From the NCBI RefSeq assembly GCF_030269325.1, contig NZ_BSTD01000007.1:62001-126000 (forward strand): a stretch of DNA of 64,000 bases, in the 5' to 3' direction. The position numbers and the translations under genes are program-made. Positions 1 to 7,579 of this stretch are shown here, one piece after another. Within the stretch, counting starts at the first letter, position 1; the number at the start of each line of letters is the position of its first letter. This DNA comes from Amycolatopsis sp. NBRC 101858 (GTDB taxonomy: Bacteria; Actinomycetota; Actinomycetes; Mycobacteriales; Pseudonocardiaceae). The notes beneath the pieces were generated by a model that saw nothing but the letters and a program-made list of their open reading frames with translations, searched no databases and was not told the origin of the DNA.

Positions 1-353
1 TCCTGTCCAGCCACATCCTCACCGAGGTCGCCCGCCTGGCCGACCGCATCGGGGTGCTGGACCGCGGCCGCCTCGTCTGGGAAGGCGGTACCGCCGACCT
101 GACCGCCCAGGCCCGTCCCCGGCTGCACGTCGCGGTCCGCGACCACGTCCGCGCCGCGGCGGCGTTGCGGGCAGCCGGCCACCGCACCGAGGAAGGCGGA
201 GACGGCGGGCTCACCCTTACCGCCGAACAGGCGGTCCGGCATCCCGACGACATCGCCACGCTGCTGGTCACGGCGGGCTGCCCGCCCACCCGGCTCGCCG
301 TCGAGCAGGACGACCTCGAGACGTGCTTCCTCCGCTTGGTCGGCCCGCGGTGA
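1..353 (+). CDS. ABC transporter ATP-binding protein, C-terminal part (5' end outside window)
   Basis: The reading frame is open from the first bases and reads SSHILTEVARLADRIGVLDR, the stretch following the H-loop in drug- or peptide-exporter type ABC ATPases. Only the last ~115 residues are present; Walker A, signature and Walker B lie upstream of the window. The tail after the ATPase core (HVAVRDHVRAAAALRAAGH) is the usual C-terminal extension of CcmA/DrrA-like ATPases. The stop overlaps the start of the permease gene (GTGA), so the two are translationally coupled. It would energise export through that permease at the inner face of the membrane. Substrate unknown. Confidence 0.85.
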   Translation, partial: LSSHILTEVARLADRIGVLDRGRLVWEGGTADLTAQARPRLHVAVRDHVRAAAALRAAGHRTEEGGDGGLTLTAEQAVRHPDDIATLLVTAGCPPTRLAVEQDDLETCFLRLVGPR

Positions 354-1126
354 ACGCCGCGTGGGCCGAGCTGCGCAAAGCGCGCCGTTCCCGCCTGCCC
401 TGGGTGACCGCGCTCGCGTTCGCCGTCGCGGCCGGGTTCGGCGGGCTGGTCATGTTCATCCTGCAGGACCTGCGCAGGGCCCGGGCTTTCGGTCTGCTCG
501 GCACCAAGGCGACGCTCACCGGCGGCACCGCCGACTGGCCTGCCTACTTCACCCTGCTCGCCCAGAGCATCGCGGTCGGCGGCGCCGTGCTCTTCGGCGT
601 CATCGTGATCTGGACCTTCGGCCGGGAGTTCAGCCAGGACACCCTCAAGGACCTCCTGGCCCTGCCCACCGCGCGCACCACGATCGTCGGCGCCAAGTTC
701 GCCGTGGTGGCGGTCTGGTGCGGCTTGCTCACGCTCCAGACCTATCTGCTGGGCCTGGTGATCGGCGCGGCCATCGGCCTCCCCGGCTGGTCGGCCGCCA
801 CCGCCGCCGGCGGGCTGGCCGACGTGCTGCTCGCCTCGGCCATGACCATCGCGCTCGTGACCCCCTTCGCGTTCGCCGCGAGCGTCGGCCGCGGCTACCT
901 GGCCGGAATCGGCGTCATGTTCCTCACGGTGTTCCTCGCCCAGGTGATCGCCCTGCTCGGCTACGGCGCGTACTTCCCGTGGTCGGTGCCCGCCCTCGCC
1001 ACCGGCATCGCCGGCGCGGACCACGACCCGCCCGGTCCGCTCGGCTACGCCTTGGTCGTCCTCGTCGGCGGCGCCGGAACAGTCGGTATTGCGCTGTGGT
1101 GGAAGCATGCCGACCAGGACCGCTGA
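350..1126 (+). CDS. ABC-2 type transporter permease
   Basis: 258-residue integral membrane protein. The GTG at 350 overlaps the stop of the upstream ATPase and is preferred over an in-frame start 27 nt upstream inside that gene. About six hydrophobic segments are visible: one near residues 20-40, one around 75-95 (SIAVGGAVLFGVIVIWTF), then four between ~120 and the C-terminus. The segment FGREFSQDTLKDLLALPT is the conserved cytoplasmic loop of ABC-2/NosY-like permeases. With the upstream ATPase it forms a two-gene exporter. Substrate cannot be read from sequence. Confidence 0.85.
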   Translation: MNAAWAELRKARRSRLPWVTALAFAVAAGFGGLVMFILQDLRRARAFGLLGTKATLTGGTADWPAYFTLLAQSIAVGGAVLFGVIVIWTFGREFSQDTLKDLLALPTARTTIVGAKFAVVAVWCGLLTLQTYLLGLVIGAAIGLPGWSAATAAGGLADVLLASAMTIALVTPFAFAASVGRGYLAGIGVMFLTVFLAQVIALLGYGAYFPWSVPALATGIAGADHDPPGPLGYALVVLVGGAGTVGIALWWKHADQDR

Positions 1127-1231
1127 CGGCGTCCCGGCTCGCCTCGCCTGCCGCCGCACGTCGATGTCGGTGGCTCGTCGTCACGTCAGGTCCGGCCGGC
1201 GAAAGGCGCGGCCGGGTGACGGCACTGTCGA

Positions 1232-1301
1232 ACGGTGTTCCTCGTGAGCGCGTGGTCTCGGCCCTCCCGGCGCGGCAACCTCAGAGTAACGCTTCGCGCG
1301 C
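1232..1301 (+). repeat. dispersed ~70-bp element, copy 1
   Basis: Intergenic stretch that matches the reverse complement of 11011-11080 at roughly three quarters of positions, including the blocks GAGCGCGTGGTCTCGG, CTCCCGGCG and TAACGCTT. It lies between the permease and desaturase genes. No function is known; a promoter-like or structured element is possible. Confidence 0.5.
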
Positions 1302-1386
1302 ATTCCGTCACTCACGTCCAGCGCACGGTCTTTCTCGTCTGGCGGTCCTGATCGTCGCCGGGCCGGTCGCCGGGGACCGCACTCCG

Positions 1387-2415
1387 TCAACGGGTCCGAG
1401 GCCCGCCGGACACGCCGTCCACCAATCCGCGTTCGAGACCGGCGACCCCACGGTGAGAGGACGCGTAACCGGGGTTGAGCTTGCGGTCGAGGCGTTCGGG
1501 GCGCGGCCAGCGGACGTCCGTGGCCCAGCCCAGGATTTCGAACAGCCGGATCAGCCGGGCCGACATGTCGAGCTGGCCGCGGCGGACGCCGTGGCGGGCG
1601 CCGGTGGGGTCGGCGTGATGGGAGTTGTGCCAGGACTCGCCCATCGAGGCGATGGCCAGCGGCCAGAAGTTCGCCGACTTGTCACGCGCGGCGTAGGGCC
1701 GGTCGCCGATCATGTGGCACAACGAGTTCACCGACCAGGTGACGTGGTGCAGCAGCGCCACCCGCACCAAGCCCGCCCAGAAGAACGCGGTCAGCGCGCC
1801 CCACCACGACATCGAGATCAAGCCGCCGAGCAGCGCCGGCGTGAGCAAGGTGACCACGGTCAACGCGGGGAACCAGCCGTTGATCCGCGCGATGTCACGG
1901 TCGGCCAGCAGGTCCGGGGCGAACCGCTGGGCGTTGGTCTTCTCCCGGTCGAACAGCCAGCCCATGTGCGCATGCCAGAACCCCCTGGCCAGCGCGGCCG
2001 GAGTGCTGCCGAAGCGCCACGGCGAATGCGGGTCGCCATCACGGTCGGCGAAGGCGTGGTGCCGGCGGTGGTCGGCGACCCAGCCGATCACCGGGCCCTG
2101 CATGGCCATGCTCCCGGTGAGCGCCAGCGCGATCCGCAGGCCGCGGTTCGCCTTGAACGCGCCGTGGGTGAAGTAGCGGTGGAAGCCGATCGTCACGCCG
2201 AGGCCGGTGAGGAAGTAGAACCCGGTGGCCAGGCCGATGTCGGCCCAGCCGAGGCCCCAGCCCCAGGCGAACGGCACCGCCGCGGCCAGCGCCAGCAGCG
2301 GCACCACAGCGAACAGCTTGACCAGGAAGTTCTCCGTGCGGGTCTTCTCGCCCGCGAGCATCGGCTCCGCGGCTCGAGGTGGCTGCGTTCGCACGCGTTC
2401 GGCGGTTTGAGTCAT
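1387..2415 (-). CDS. acyl-CoA/fatty acid desaturase
   Basis: 342-residue membrane di-iron desaturase of the stearoyl-CoA delta-9 type. All three histidine boxes are present: HRYFTH, HRRHH and HNSHH, which ligate the di-iron centre that inserts a double bond into acyl chains using O2 and electrons from a ferredoxin or reductase. Hydrophobic stretches flank the boxes (residues ~30-75 and ~185-230). The start at 2415 (MTQTAERVR) was chosen over an upstream in-frame ATG because AGAGAA lies just before it and the upstream 55 residues look non-coding. It stands alone, convergent with the permease, and probably adjusts membrane fluidity. Confidence 0.9.
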   Translation of the reverse strand: MTQTAERVRTQPPRAAEPMLAGEKTRTENFLVKLFAVVPLLALAAAVPFAWGWGLGWADIGLATGFYFLTGLGVTIGFHRYFTHGAFKANRGLRIALALTGSMAMQGPVIGWVADHRRHHAFADRDGDPHSPWRFGSTPAALARGFWHAHMGWLFDREKTNAQRFAPDLLADRDIARINGWFPALTVVTLLTPALLGGLISMSWWGALTAFFWAGLVRVALLHHVTWSVNSLCHMIGDRPYAARDKSANFWPLAIASMGESWHNSHHADPTGARHGVRRGQLDMSARLIRLFEILGWATDVRWPRPERLDRKLNPGYASSHRGVAGLERGLVDGVSGGPRTR

Positions 2416-2768
2416 ACCCAGTTCTCTTTTCGGTGGCGTTGTCCAGCCGCCGGGGTCCTGGGCGATCAGAATCGGGTAGCACGCCGACGGCGCAACCAAA
2501 CCCTGAGGTCCACGCACGATGGTGCGCGGTCGATGGTGTGCCGGCGTCCGGCTCGGACGCGTCAGCAGCCCTTTCAACACCCATCAACGACCCAAGTCCG
2601 GCAAAAATTCCGTGGCCGGTCAACGGGAGCCACGATCTCGCGATCCCGGGCGGACTGGACTAAAATCCTGGCCGAGTGCCTGGACCCCGCGCTCACGACG
2701 ACTTCGCAGATCACCGATCCGCGGGTTCGATCCACCCTTTTCCTGTGGTGCAAGAGAAGCGGGGCCAG
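2416..2768. other. intergenic region with divergent promoters
   Basis: 353 bases between the divergent desaturase and STAS genes. No supported gene. It should hold both promoters and contains an imperfect palindrome resembling a DosR box at 2656-2669. Confidence 0.5.
2656..2669. promoter_or_regulatory. DosR-box-like imperfect palindrome
   Basis: TGGACTAAAATCCT matches the core of the mycobacterial DosR consensus (GGGACTWWAGTCCC) at 11 of 14 positions. It lies 100 nt upstream of the STAS gene. No DosR-type regulator is obvious nearby, so this is only suggestive. Confidence 0.25.
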
Positions 2769-3125
2769 ATGAGCAACACGGACGGGGGCCCGTACATCAT
2801 GGTCTCGGTGGCCGAGGCGCGACCCGGCCTTCCGGTCGTCACGGCATGCGGCGAGATCGACAACAGCAGTTGCGACCTCGTCGTACGGAGGTGGACCGCA
2901 GCCATGGCCGGGCAGCCGAACCGGCTGATCGTCGACTTCGGCGCCGTCACCTTCTTCGGGTCGGCAGGCGTCACCGCGCTGTTGCGGCTTCAGCACCTCT
3001 GCACCGAACGGTCGGTCAAGCTGGCCGTGGTCGCATTGCGCCCGGTCCAGCGGGTACTCGACATCGTCGGCCTGGACAAGACCTTCGCCACCTTCGGATC
3101 CCTCGACGAAGCAGTTTCCGCCTGA
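2769..3125 (+). CDS. STAS-domain anti-sigma factor antagonist
   Basis: 118-residue single STAS domain. Recognisable are the strand VVTACGEIDNSSCDLV, the segment LIVDFGAVTFFGSAGVTALL (strand plus the loop carrying the phosphorylatable Ser/Thr of the SpoIIAA/RsbV family; the serine of FGSAGV fits) and C-terminal LDIVGLDKTFATF. Such proteins release a sigma factor from its anti-sigma kinase when dephosphorylated. No RsbW-type kinase gene is adjacent, but a SpoIIE-type phosphatase is encoded 4.5 kb downstream. The ATG at 2769 gives the usual family length; an upstream start would add 31 unrelated residues. Confidence 0.88.
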   Translation: MSNTDGGPYIMVSVAEARPGLPVVTACGEIDNSSCDLVVRRWTAAMAGQPNRLIVDFGAVTFFGSAGVTALLRLQHLCTERSVKLAVVALRPVQRVLDIVGLDKTFATFGSLDEAVSA

Positions 3126-3152
3126 GGACCACGCACGCCCCCGCCCGGGCGC

Positions 3153-3377
3153 TTAGTGTCGGGAGGCGTTCGCGACCAGCACGTCATCGCTGTGCGCGCG
3201 CAACAGAGCGATCTTCTCGGCGGTCAAGGCGCGAACGCGCTCCGCCATGCTGGAAGCCTCGAGCGCAGTGAACAGCCCGTAGCGGGTGGCGTGGCGGATC
3301 GCGGCGAGCACACGCCGTTCGAACCGCAACGCAGCCTCGACGGAGTGGAACGGGTTCCGATCCGCCGACGCGGTCAT
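3153..3377 (-). CDS. hypothetical protein coupled to an ECF sigma factor
   Basis: 74 residues, mostly helical (SVEAALRFERRVLAAIRHATR; EKIALLRAHSDDVLVANASRH). Its ATG overlaps the stop of the upstream sigma-factor gene (ATGA), so the two form an operon. No zinc-binding HxxxCxxC motif of classical anti-sigma factors and no membrane segment is seen. The position suggests a sigma-factor accessory, but that is inference; no family is recognised. Confidence 0.6.
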   Translation of the reverse strand: MTASADRNPFHSVEAALRFERRVLAAIRHATRYGLFTALEASSMAERVRALTAEKIALLRAHSDDVLVANASRH

Positions 3378-3976
3378 CGCGCGCCCTCCCGTTGACGAGG
3401 CAGCCTCGTCTCCCCGTTCTCGAGTGGGACATCGGCGGAGTGGCTGCCGCGAGAATGACGCAGACTCGCCAAGGCGTCACCCAACCGGGAGATCGCCGCC
3501 GCCTCGGTGATCCCGAGCAGCTCGGCGGCTTCGACCAGTGACTGCCCGCCGCAGTAGGCCCACACCAGCACGTCGCGGGACGCGACGGGTACCGCGGCCA
3601 AGAGCTGAGCACACGACCGGCACCCGCCGGGATCGGCGACCTCCTCGCACGGCACTGTTCGATGCGACCCGGACGCCCCGACGGGAGCTGGCGCGGTTCG
3701 GATCCGGTCGAGGACGTACCGCCGAGCCGTGGCCAGCAGCAGGCAGGACGCGTCATCGCGGCCGGGATCGTACTGAGACGCTGTCCGCCACGCCTGCACG
3801 TACACCTCGAAGGTGACGTCTTCGGCCTCTTCCACATCCGGCAGAACGCTGCGGATCAGCCCGTACACGGCCGGCGCGGTGCGGTCGTACAGCTCGGCGA
3901 ACGCAACGGTGTCGCCTTGGCCCGTACGCTGCAGCAGCGTCCGGCAGATTTCTGAGGTTTCGTTGTCGATCAGCAC
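3374..3976 (-). CDS. ECF-type RNA polymerase sigma factor
   Basis: 200 residues. Region 2 is seen as AFAELYDRTAPAVYGLIRSV followed by EEAEDVTFEVYVQAWR; region 4 as SLVEAAELLGITEAAAISRL (helix-turn-helix for -35 binding). The GTG at 3976 is chosen because GGGAG precedes it by a few bases; the open frame extends 37 residues further but reads as non-coding. It probably directs RNA polymerase to a stress regulon. Four cysteines lie between regions 2 and 4 (CEEVADPGGCRSC and another near 160), unusual and possibly redox or metal sensing. Confidence 0.85.
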   Translation of the reverse strand: MLIDNETSEICRTLLQRTGQGDTVAFAELYDRTAPAVYGLIRSVLPDVEEAEDVTFEVYVQAWRTASQYDPGRDDASCLLLATARRYVLDRIRTAPAPVGASGSHRTVPCEEVADPGGCRSCAQLLAAVPVASRDVLVWAYCGGQSLVEAAELLGITEAAAISRLGDALASLRHSRGSHSADVPLENGETRLPRQREGAR

Positions 3977-4190
3977 GGCCGCTCCCGGGGACGCACAGAA
4001 CTCGTACCGCCGGGGGCTCGGGCAGCCTTGGAGATCCCCAAGATACCCCCAGGTGACCGGTCGGCAAACGCAGCGTCCGGCAGGCAAGCGCGCCCGAGTG
4101 CCGTGTATCGGAGTCCCTCCATCGCTCTCCGTATGTGTCGCGGTCGTACGCTCTGTGTAGTCGCACGAGGGTCGAGCGCCTGGAGGAGCG

Positions 4191-4925
4191 ATGGTCGAGA
4201 ACCGGCGTCAGCGGATGCAGGCGTTGCTGGCCTCCGACGGCGCCGCCCACCAATCCGCGTCGGCCGTGAGCCTGGCGTGCGAACGCTGCGTGCTGGAGCT
4301 GGCCGTGTCCGGCGCGGGGGCCACCGTCCTGAGCAAGACGCCCAGCGGCAACGGCGACGGATCGACCCCGAGCCGCGGTCTGGTGCACGCGACCAACGAA
4401 ATCAGCGCCGGACTGGAAGACCTGCAGCTCACCGTAGGTGAAGGACCGTGCCTGGACGCCTTCGCCACCGGCGGCCCCGTCCTGATCTCCGACCTGGCGT
4501 CCGCGACCCCGCGGTGGCCCGCATTCACCCCCGCGGCGTGCGACCTGGGCGCGGCGGCGGTGTTCTCCTTCCCGCTGCAGGTCGGCGTGGTCCGGCTGGG
4601 ATCACTGGACCTCTATCGCGACACGCCCGGACCGCTCACGCGCATCGAGTTGGCCGATGCGCTGATCCTGAGCGACCTGGCCACCCAAGGCGTGATTGCC
4701 GATCTGGACGGGCACCGCACCGAGGACGTGAGCTGGCTGGCAGACCCGCACGCCCAGGTGCACCAGGCCACCGGCATGGTGCAGGTCCAGCTGAATTCGA
4801 CGACCGACGTGGCGCTGATGCGGCTGCGCGGCCACGCCTTCACCCACAACATGTCGCTGGCCGACGTCGCCCGGCAGGTCGTGGACCGGTCGCTGCGCTT
4901 CACCGATACCGAGGACGAGCAATGA
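4191..4925 (+). CDS. GAF-ANTAR protein 1
   Basis: 244 residues. The N-terminal ~170 form a GAF sensor domain (VGEGPCLDAFATGGPVLISD and SFPLQVGVVRLGSLDLYRD). The C-terminal ~55 form an ANTAR helical bundle (VHQATGMVQVQLNSTTDVAL then LRGHAFTHNMSLADVARQVV). ANTAR domains bind paired hairpins in nascent RNA and prevent termination; here under control of a ligand-sensing GAF domain. The stop overlaps the start of the next GAF-ANTAR gene. First of three consecutive paralogues, and the most diverged: Q replaces the E of the usual EQAKG core. Confidence 0.88.
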   Translation: MVENRRQRMQALLASDGAAHQSASAVSLACERCVLELAVSGAGATVLSKTPSGNGDGSTPSRGLVHATNEISAGLEDLQLTVGEGPCLDAFATGGPVLISDLASATPRWPAFTPAACDLGAAAVFSFPLQVGVVRLGSLDLYRDTPGPLTRIELADALILSDLATQGVIADLDGHRTEDVSWLADPHAQVHQATGMVQVQLNSTTDVALMRLRGHAFTHNMSLADVARQVVDRSLRFTDTEDEQ

Positions 4926-5701
4926 CACACAGTGACAGAAGGGCCGACCAGATGAGCGATGCCCGGGACCAGCGGCTCGCGGACACGTTCGTGGCACTCG
5001 CCGACACCCTGGTGGCCGACTTCGACGTCCTCGGCTTCCTCGGCACGCTCACCGAACGAGCCGCGGAGCTGCTCGACGTCGACGCCGTCGCGGTCATCCT
5101 CTCGGACCAGCGCGGGGGCTGGCAGCCGACGGCCGGGTCCTCCGAACAGGCCGAGCTGATCGAGGTGTTCGCCGCGCAAACCCTCCAGGGGCCGTGCCTG
5201 AACTGCGTCGCCACCGGAGTCGCGGTGGCCAGCGCGGATCTGGCGGCCGAAACCGACCGCTGGCCGCAGTTCGCGCCGGTTGCGGTGAGCGCGGGGTTCC
5301 GCGCCGCGTGCGCGGTCCCGATGCGGCTGCGCGACGACGTCATCGGCGCGCTGACCCTGTTGAGTACCACGCCGGGAGCCATCGACGACGCGAGTGTCGC
5401 CCTCGGCCAGGCGCTGGCCGACGTCGCCACCATCGGGATCCTGCAGCAGCGCGCGATCCGCCACGACGAGGTCGTGTCCGAGCAGTTGCAAGCCACGTTG
5501 CACTACCGCACGGTCGTCGAGCAGGCCAAAGGCGTGCTCGTGGAAGCCGGTGGGCTGAACATGCACCAGGCGTACCTCGCCTTGCGCGACTACGCCCGGG
5601 CGCACCGCCGACGGCTGTCCGACGTCGCGCACGACGTCGCGACCTCGGCCCTCGCGCCCGGCGAACTGCTCGCGGACACCACCGACGTGTCACGATCCTG
5701 A
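4922..5701 (+). CDS. GAF-ANTAR protein 2
   Basis: 259 residues, ATGA overlap with GAF-ANTAR 1. GAF domain about residues 20-175 (LADTLVADFDVLGFLGTLTE; LQGPCLNCVATGVAVASADL; MRLRDDVIGALTLLSTT). ANTAR domain at the C-terminus with the canonical VVEQAKGVLVEAGGLNMHQA and RRRLSDVAHDVA. Closest relative in the window is the next gene, which shares near-identical blocks. Expected to be a cytoplasmic signal-responsive RNA-binding antiterminator. Confidence 0.9.
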   Translation: MTHSDRRADQMSDARDQRLADTFVALADTLVADFDVLGFLGTLTERAAELLDVDAVAVILSDQRGGWQPTAGSSEQAELIEVFAAQTLQGPCLNCVATGVAVASADLAAETDRWPQFAPVAVSAGFRAACAVPMRLRDDVIGALTLLSTTPGAIDDASVALGQALADVATIGILQQRAIRHDEVVSEQLQATLHYRTVVEQAKGVLVEAGGLNMHQAYLALRDYARAHRRRLSDVAHDVATSALAPGELLADTTDVSRS

Positions 5702-5727
5702 CGCGGAAAACCGGGTACCCCCTCCTC

Positions 5728-6495
5728 ATGACTCACTCCCGTGAGGTCCTGGAGCAGACGCCGCTAGAACGCGCGTTGCGGATATCGCGCACGTTCGTCA
5801 GCCTCGCGGACACCCTGGTGGCCGACTTCGACGTGGCCGACTTCCTGAACATGCTCACCGAACACTGCACCGAACTGCTCGGCGTATCCGCTGCCGGAGT
5901 GATCCTGCGCGACGCCGACGGAAGCCTGCACGTCGCGGCGACCTCCTCACAGCGGGCCGAGCTGCTGGAGCTGTTCGCCGTGCAAACCGACGACGGCCCC
6001 TGCCTCGACTGCATCCGCAACGGAACGCCGGTGTCCTGCACCGATCTGCCGGCCGAAGCGCACCACTGGCCGAGGTTCGCCGCGGCCGCCGCCGAATGCG
6101 GGTTCCGCGCCGCGCAGGCCCTGCCGATGCGGCTGCGCGACCAGGTCATCGGGGCGCTGACCCTGCTGAACACCGAAGCCGTCGGCGTGGGCCCGGAGGA
6201 GATCGAGCTCGGGCAGGCAATGGCGGACGTCGCCACGATCGGCATCCTGCAGCAGCGGAGCATCGAACGCGGCGACCAGCTCGCCGACCAGCTGCAGACC
6301 GCGCTCACCAGCCGTGTGGTCATCGAACAGGCCAAGGGAATCCTCGCCGGGCACGGCGCGGTCTCGGTGGACGAGGCGTTCACGCGGTTGCGTGGCCACG
6401 CCCGCGCACGGAACCTGCGCCTGACCGACTTGGCTCGCGCGGTCGCCGACGGCCACGCTGATTTGGCTGCGATCCTGAAGCGCCCGCATCGGTGA
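5728..6495 (+). CDS. GAF-ANTAR protein 3
   Basis: 255 residues, 26 nt after GAF-ANTAR 2. Same architecture: GAF (SLADTLVADFDVADFLNMLT; DDGPCLDCIRNGTPVSCTDL) and ANTAR (VVIEQAKGILAGHGAVSVDE; NLRLTDLARAVADG). The shared LADTLVADFDV, PMRLRDxVIGALTLL and QALADVATIGILQQR-like blocks show recent tandem duplication. Paired cysteines in the GAF domain (GPCLDC) are shared with copy 2 and might be redox active. RNA targets cannot be read from sequence. Confidence 0.9.
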   Translation: MTHSREVLEQTPLERALRISRTFVSLADTLVADFDVADFLNMLTEHCTELLGVSAAGVILRDADGSLHVAATSSQRAELLELFAVQTDDGPCLDCIRNGTPVSCTDLPAEAHHWPRFAAAAAECGFRAAQALPMRLRDQVIGALTLLNTEAVGVGPEEIELGQAMADVATIGILQQRSIERGDQLADQLQTALTSRVVIEQAKGILAGHGAVSVDEAFTRLRGHARARNLRLTDLARAVADGHADLAAILKRPHR

Positions 6496-6528
6496 CACCA
6501 TCCAGCGCGTGATCCCGTGCCCGCCCGG

Positions 6529-7466
6529 CTAGGAGCAGTTGGTGACCGTGCCGATGCTGACCGGAGTGAAGGTGCAGGTCGCACCGTCCGGGCCACCGTC
6601 GACTTCGCCTTCTTCGTCGTTGCTGGGGGCCTGCTTGCCGGTTTCGTTGTTGCGTCCGCCGGTGAGGGTGATCTTGTCGAGGCCCGGGCCGCCGAGGACC
6701 TTGCCCGCGAGTTCGGGATCGGCGGCGTCGTTGCCGTTGGCCTCTCCGGTGGCGGCGTTGCAGGTCTCGGTCCGGGGTGCGCCGCCGGTGAGGGTGATGG
6801 TGTCGGCGCCGTCCCCGCCGTCGACCGTGCCGCTGTTGGCGGCGTCCCCGCACTGGGTGGCCCCGCTGCGGCCACCCTGGACGGTGATGACGTCGTCGCC
6901 GGCGTCGCCGGTCACGACGCCCGTTCCGGCGTTGGCGATGTTGACGTTGTTGTCGGCGTTGCCGCCGTAGAGGTGATGGTGTCGGTGCCGTTGCCGCCGT
7001 GGATCTGCCCGTCGTTGCCGTGTGCGCCGAAGTCGTACCCGGCGCGGCCGAGGGTGATGGTGTCGTCACCGTCGTCGCCGTTGATGATGCCGAGGTTGGC
7101 GGCGCGACCGTTGACGATGGAGGAGAACGTGTCGTTTCCCGGCCCCAGGTTGACGGTGTCCGGCGGGCCGTCCGCTTCGGCGGGGTAGACGCCGCCGAAA
7201 AACACGGTGTCATCGCCGGGACCGGCGTTGACGATGACGGATTCCTTGCCGTCGTTCAGGTCGGTGACATGGCATTTGATGGTGTCGTTGCCGGAGGTGC
7301 CCTCGATGTCGAAGTGGTCGCCCTTGTCGACGCCGTTGGTGGCCACCCCGTTGACCGTGCAGACGGCTTCTTGTTCAGGGGCAGCGGAAGCAGCGGGCGC
7401 GTTCAGCACGGCGAACGCGACGGCCGCGCCCGCGGCGAGAGCACGGTAGGTCGATTTCCTGCGCAT
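6529..7466 (-). pseudogene. secreted calcium-binding (RTX-like nonapeptide) repeat protein, frameshifted
   Basis: Starts at 7466 with AAAGGGG upstream and a clear signal peptide (MRRKST, hydrophobic core, AASAAPEQE). Repeats of the GGxGxDxI type follow: NAGPGDDTVFF, NLGPGNDTFSS, NGDDGDDTITL, HGGNGTDTIT. Near 6968-6975 the frame breaks: HGGNGTDTIT runs into STAATPTTT and stops at 6912, while one base earlier or later the coding resumes as TLYGGNADNN, TGDAGDDVITV, DGGDGADTITLTGG and ends NCS at 6529. One missing C in a CCC run would restore a ~312-residue protein. Either a genuine frameshift or a sequencing error. The repeats would bind Ca2+ in a beta-roll outside the cell. Confidence 0.75.
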
Positions 7467-7579
7467 TTCAGGCCCCTTTCCCAGGTGCCTTCAGCATGCC
7501 CAGTGAACGCCGGACGAGCGACGGGAAAGACACCGACGGACACGTTTGCCACTCGTCCGAGCGTCACCCGGGAACCGGC

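Noticed and set aside
361..2772. 803-codon plus-strand open frame
   Set aside because: Arg/Pro/His-rich shadow; overlaps the ABC permease in another frame and is antisense to the desaturase with intact histidine boxes.
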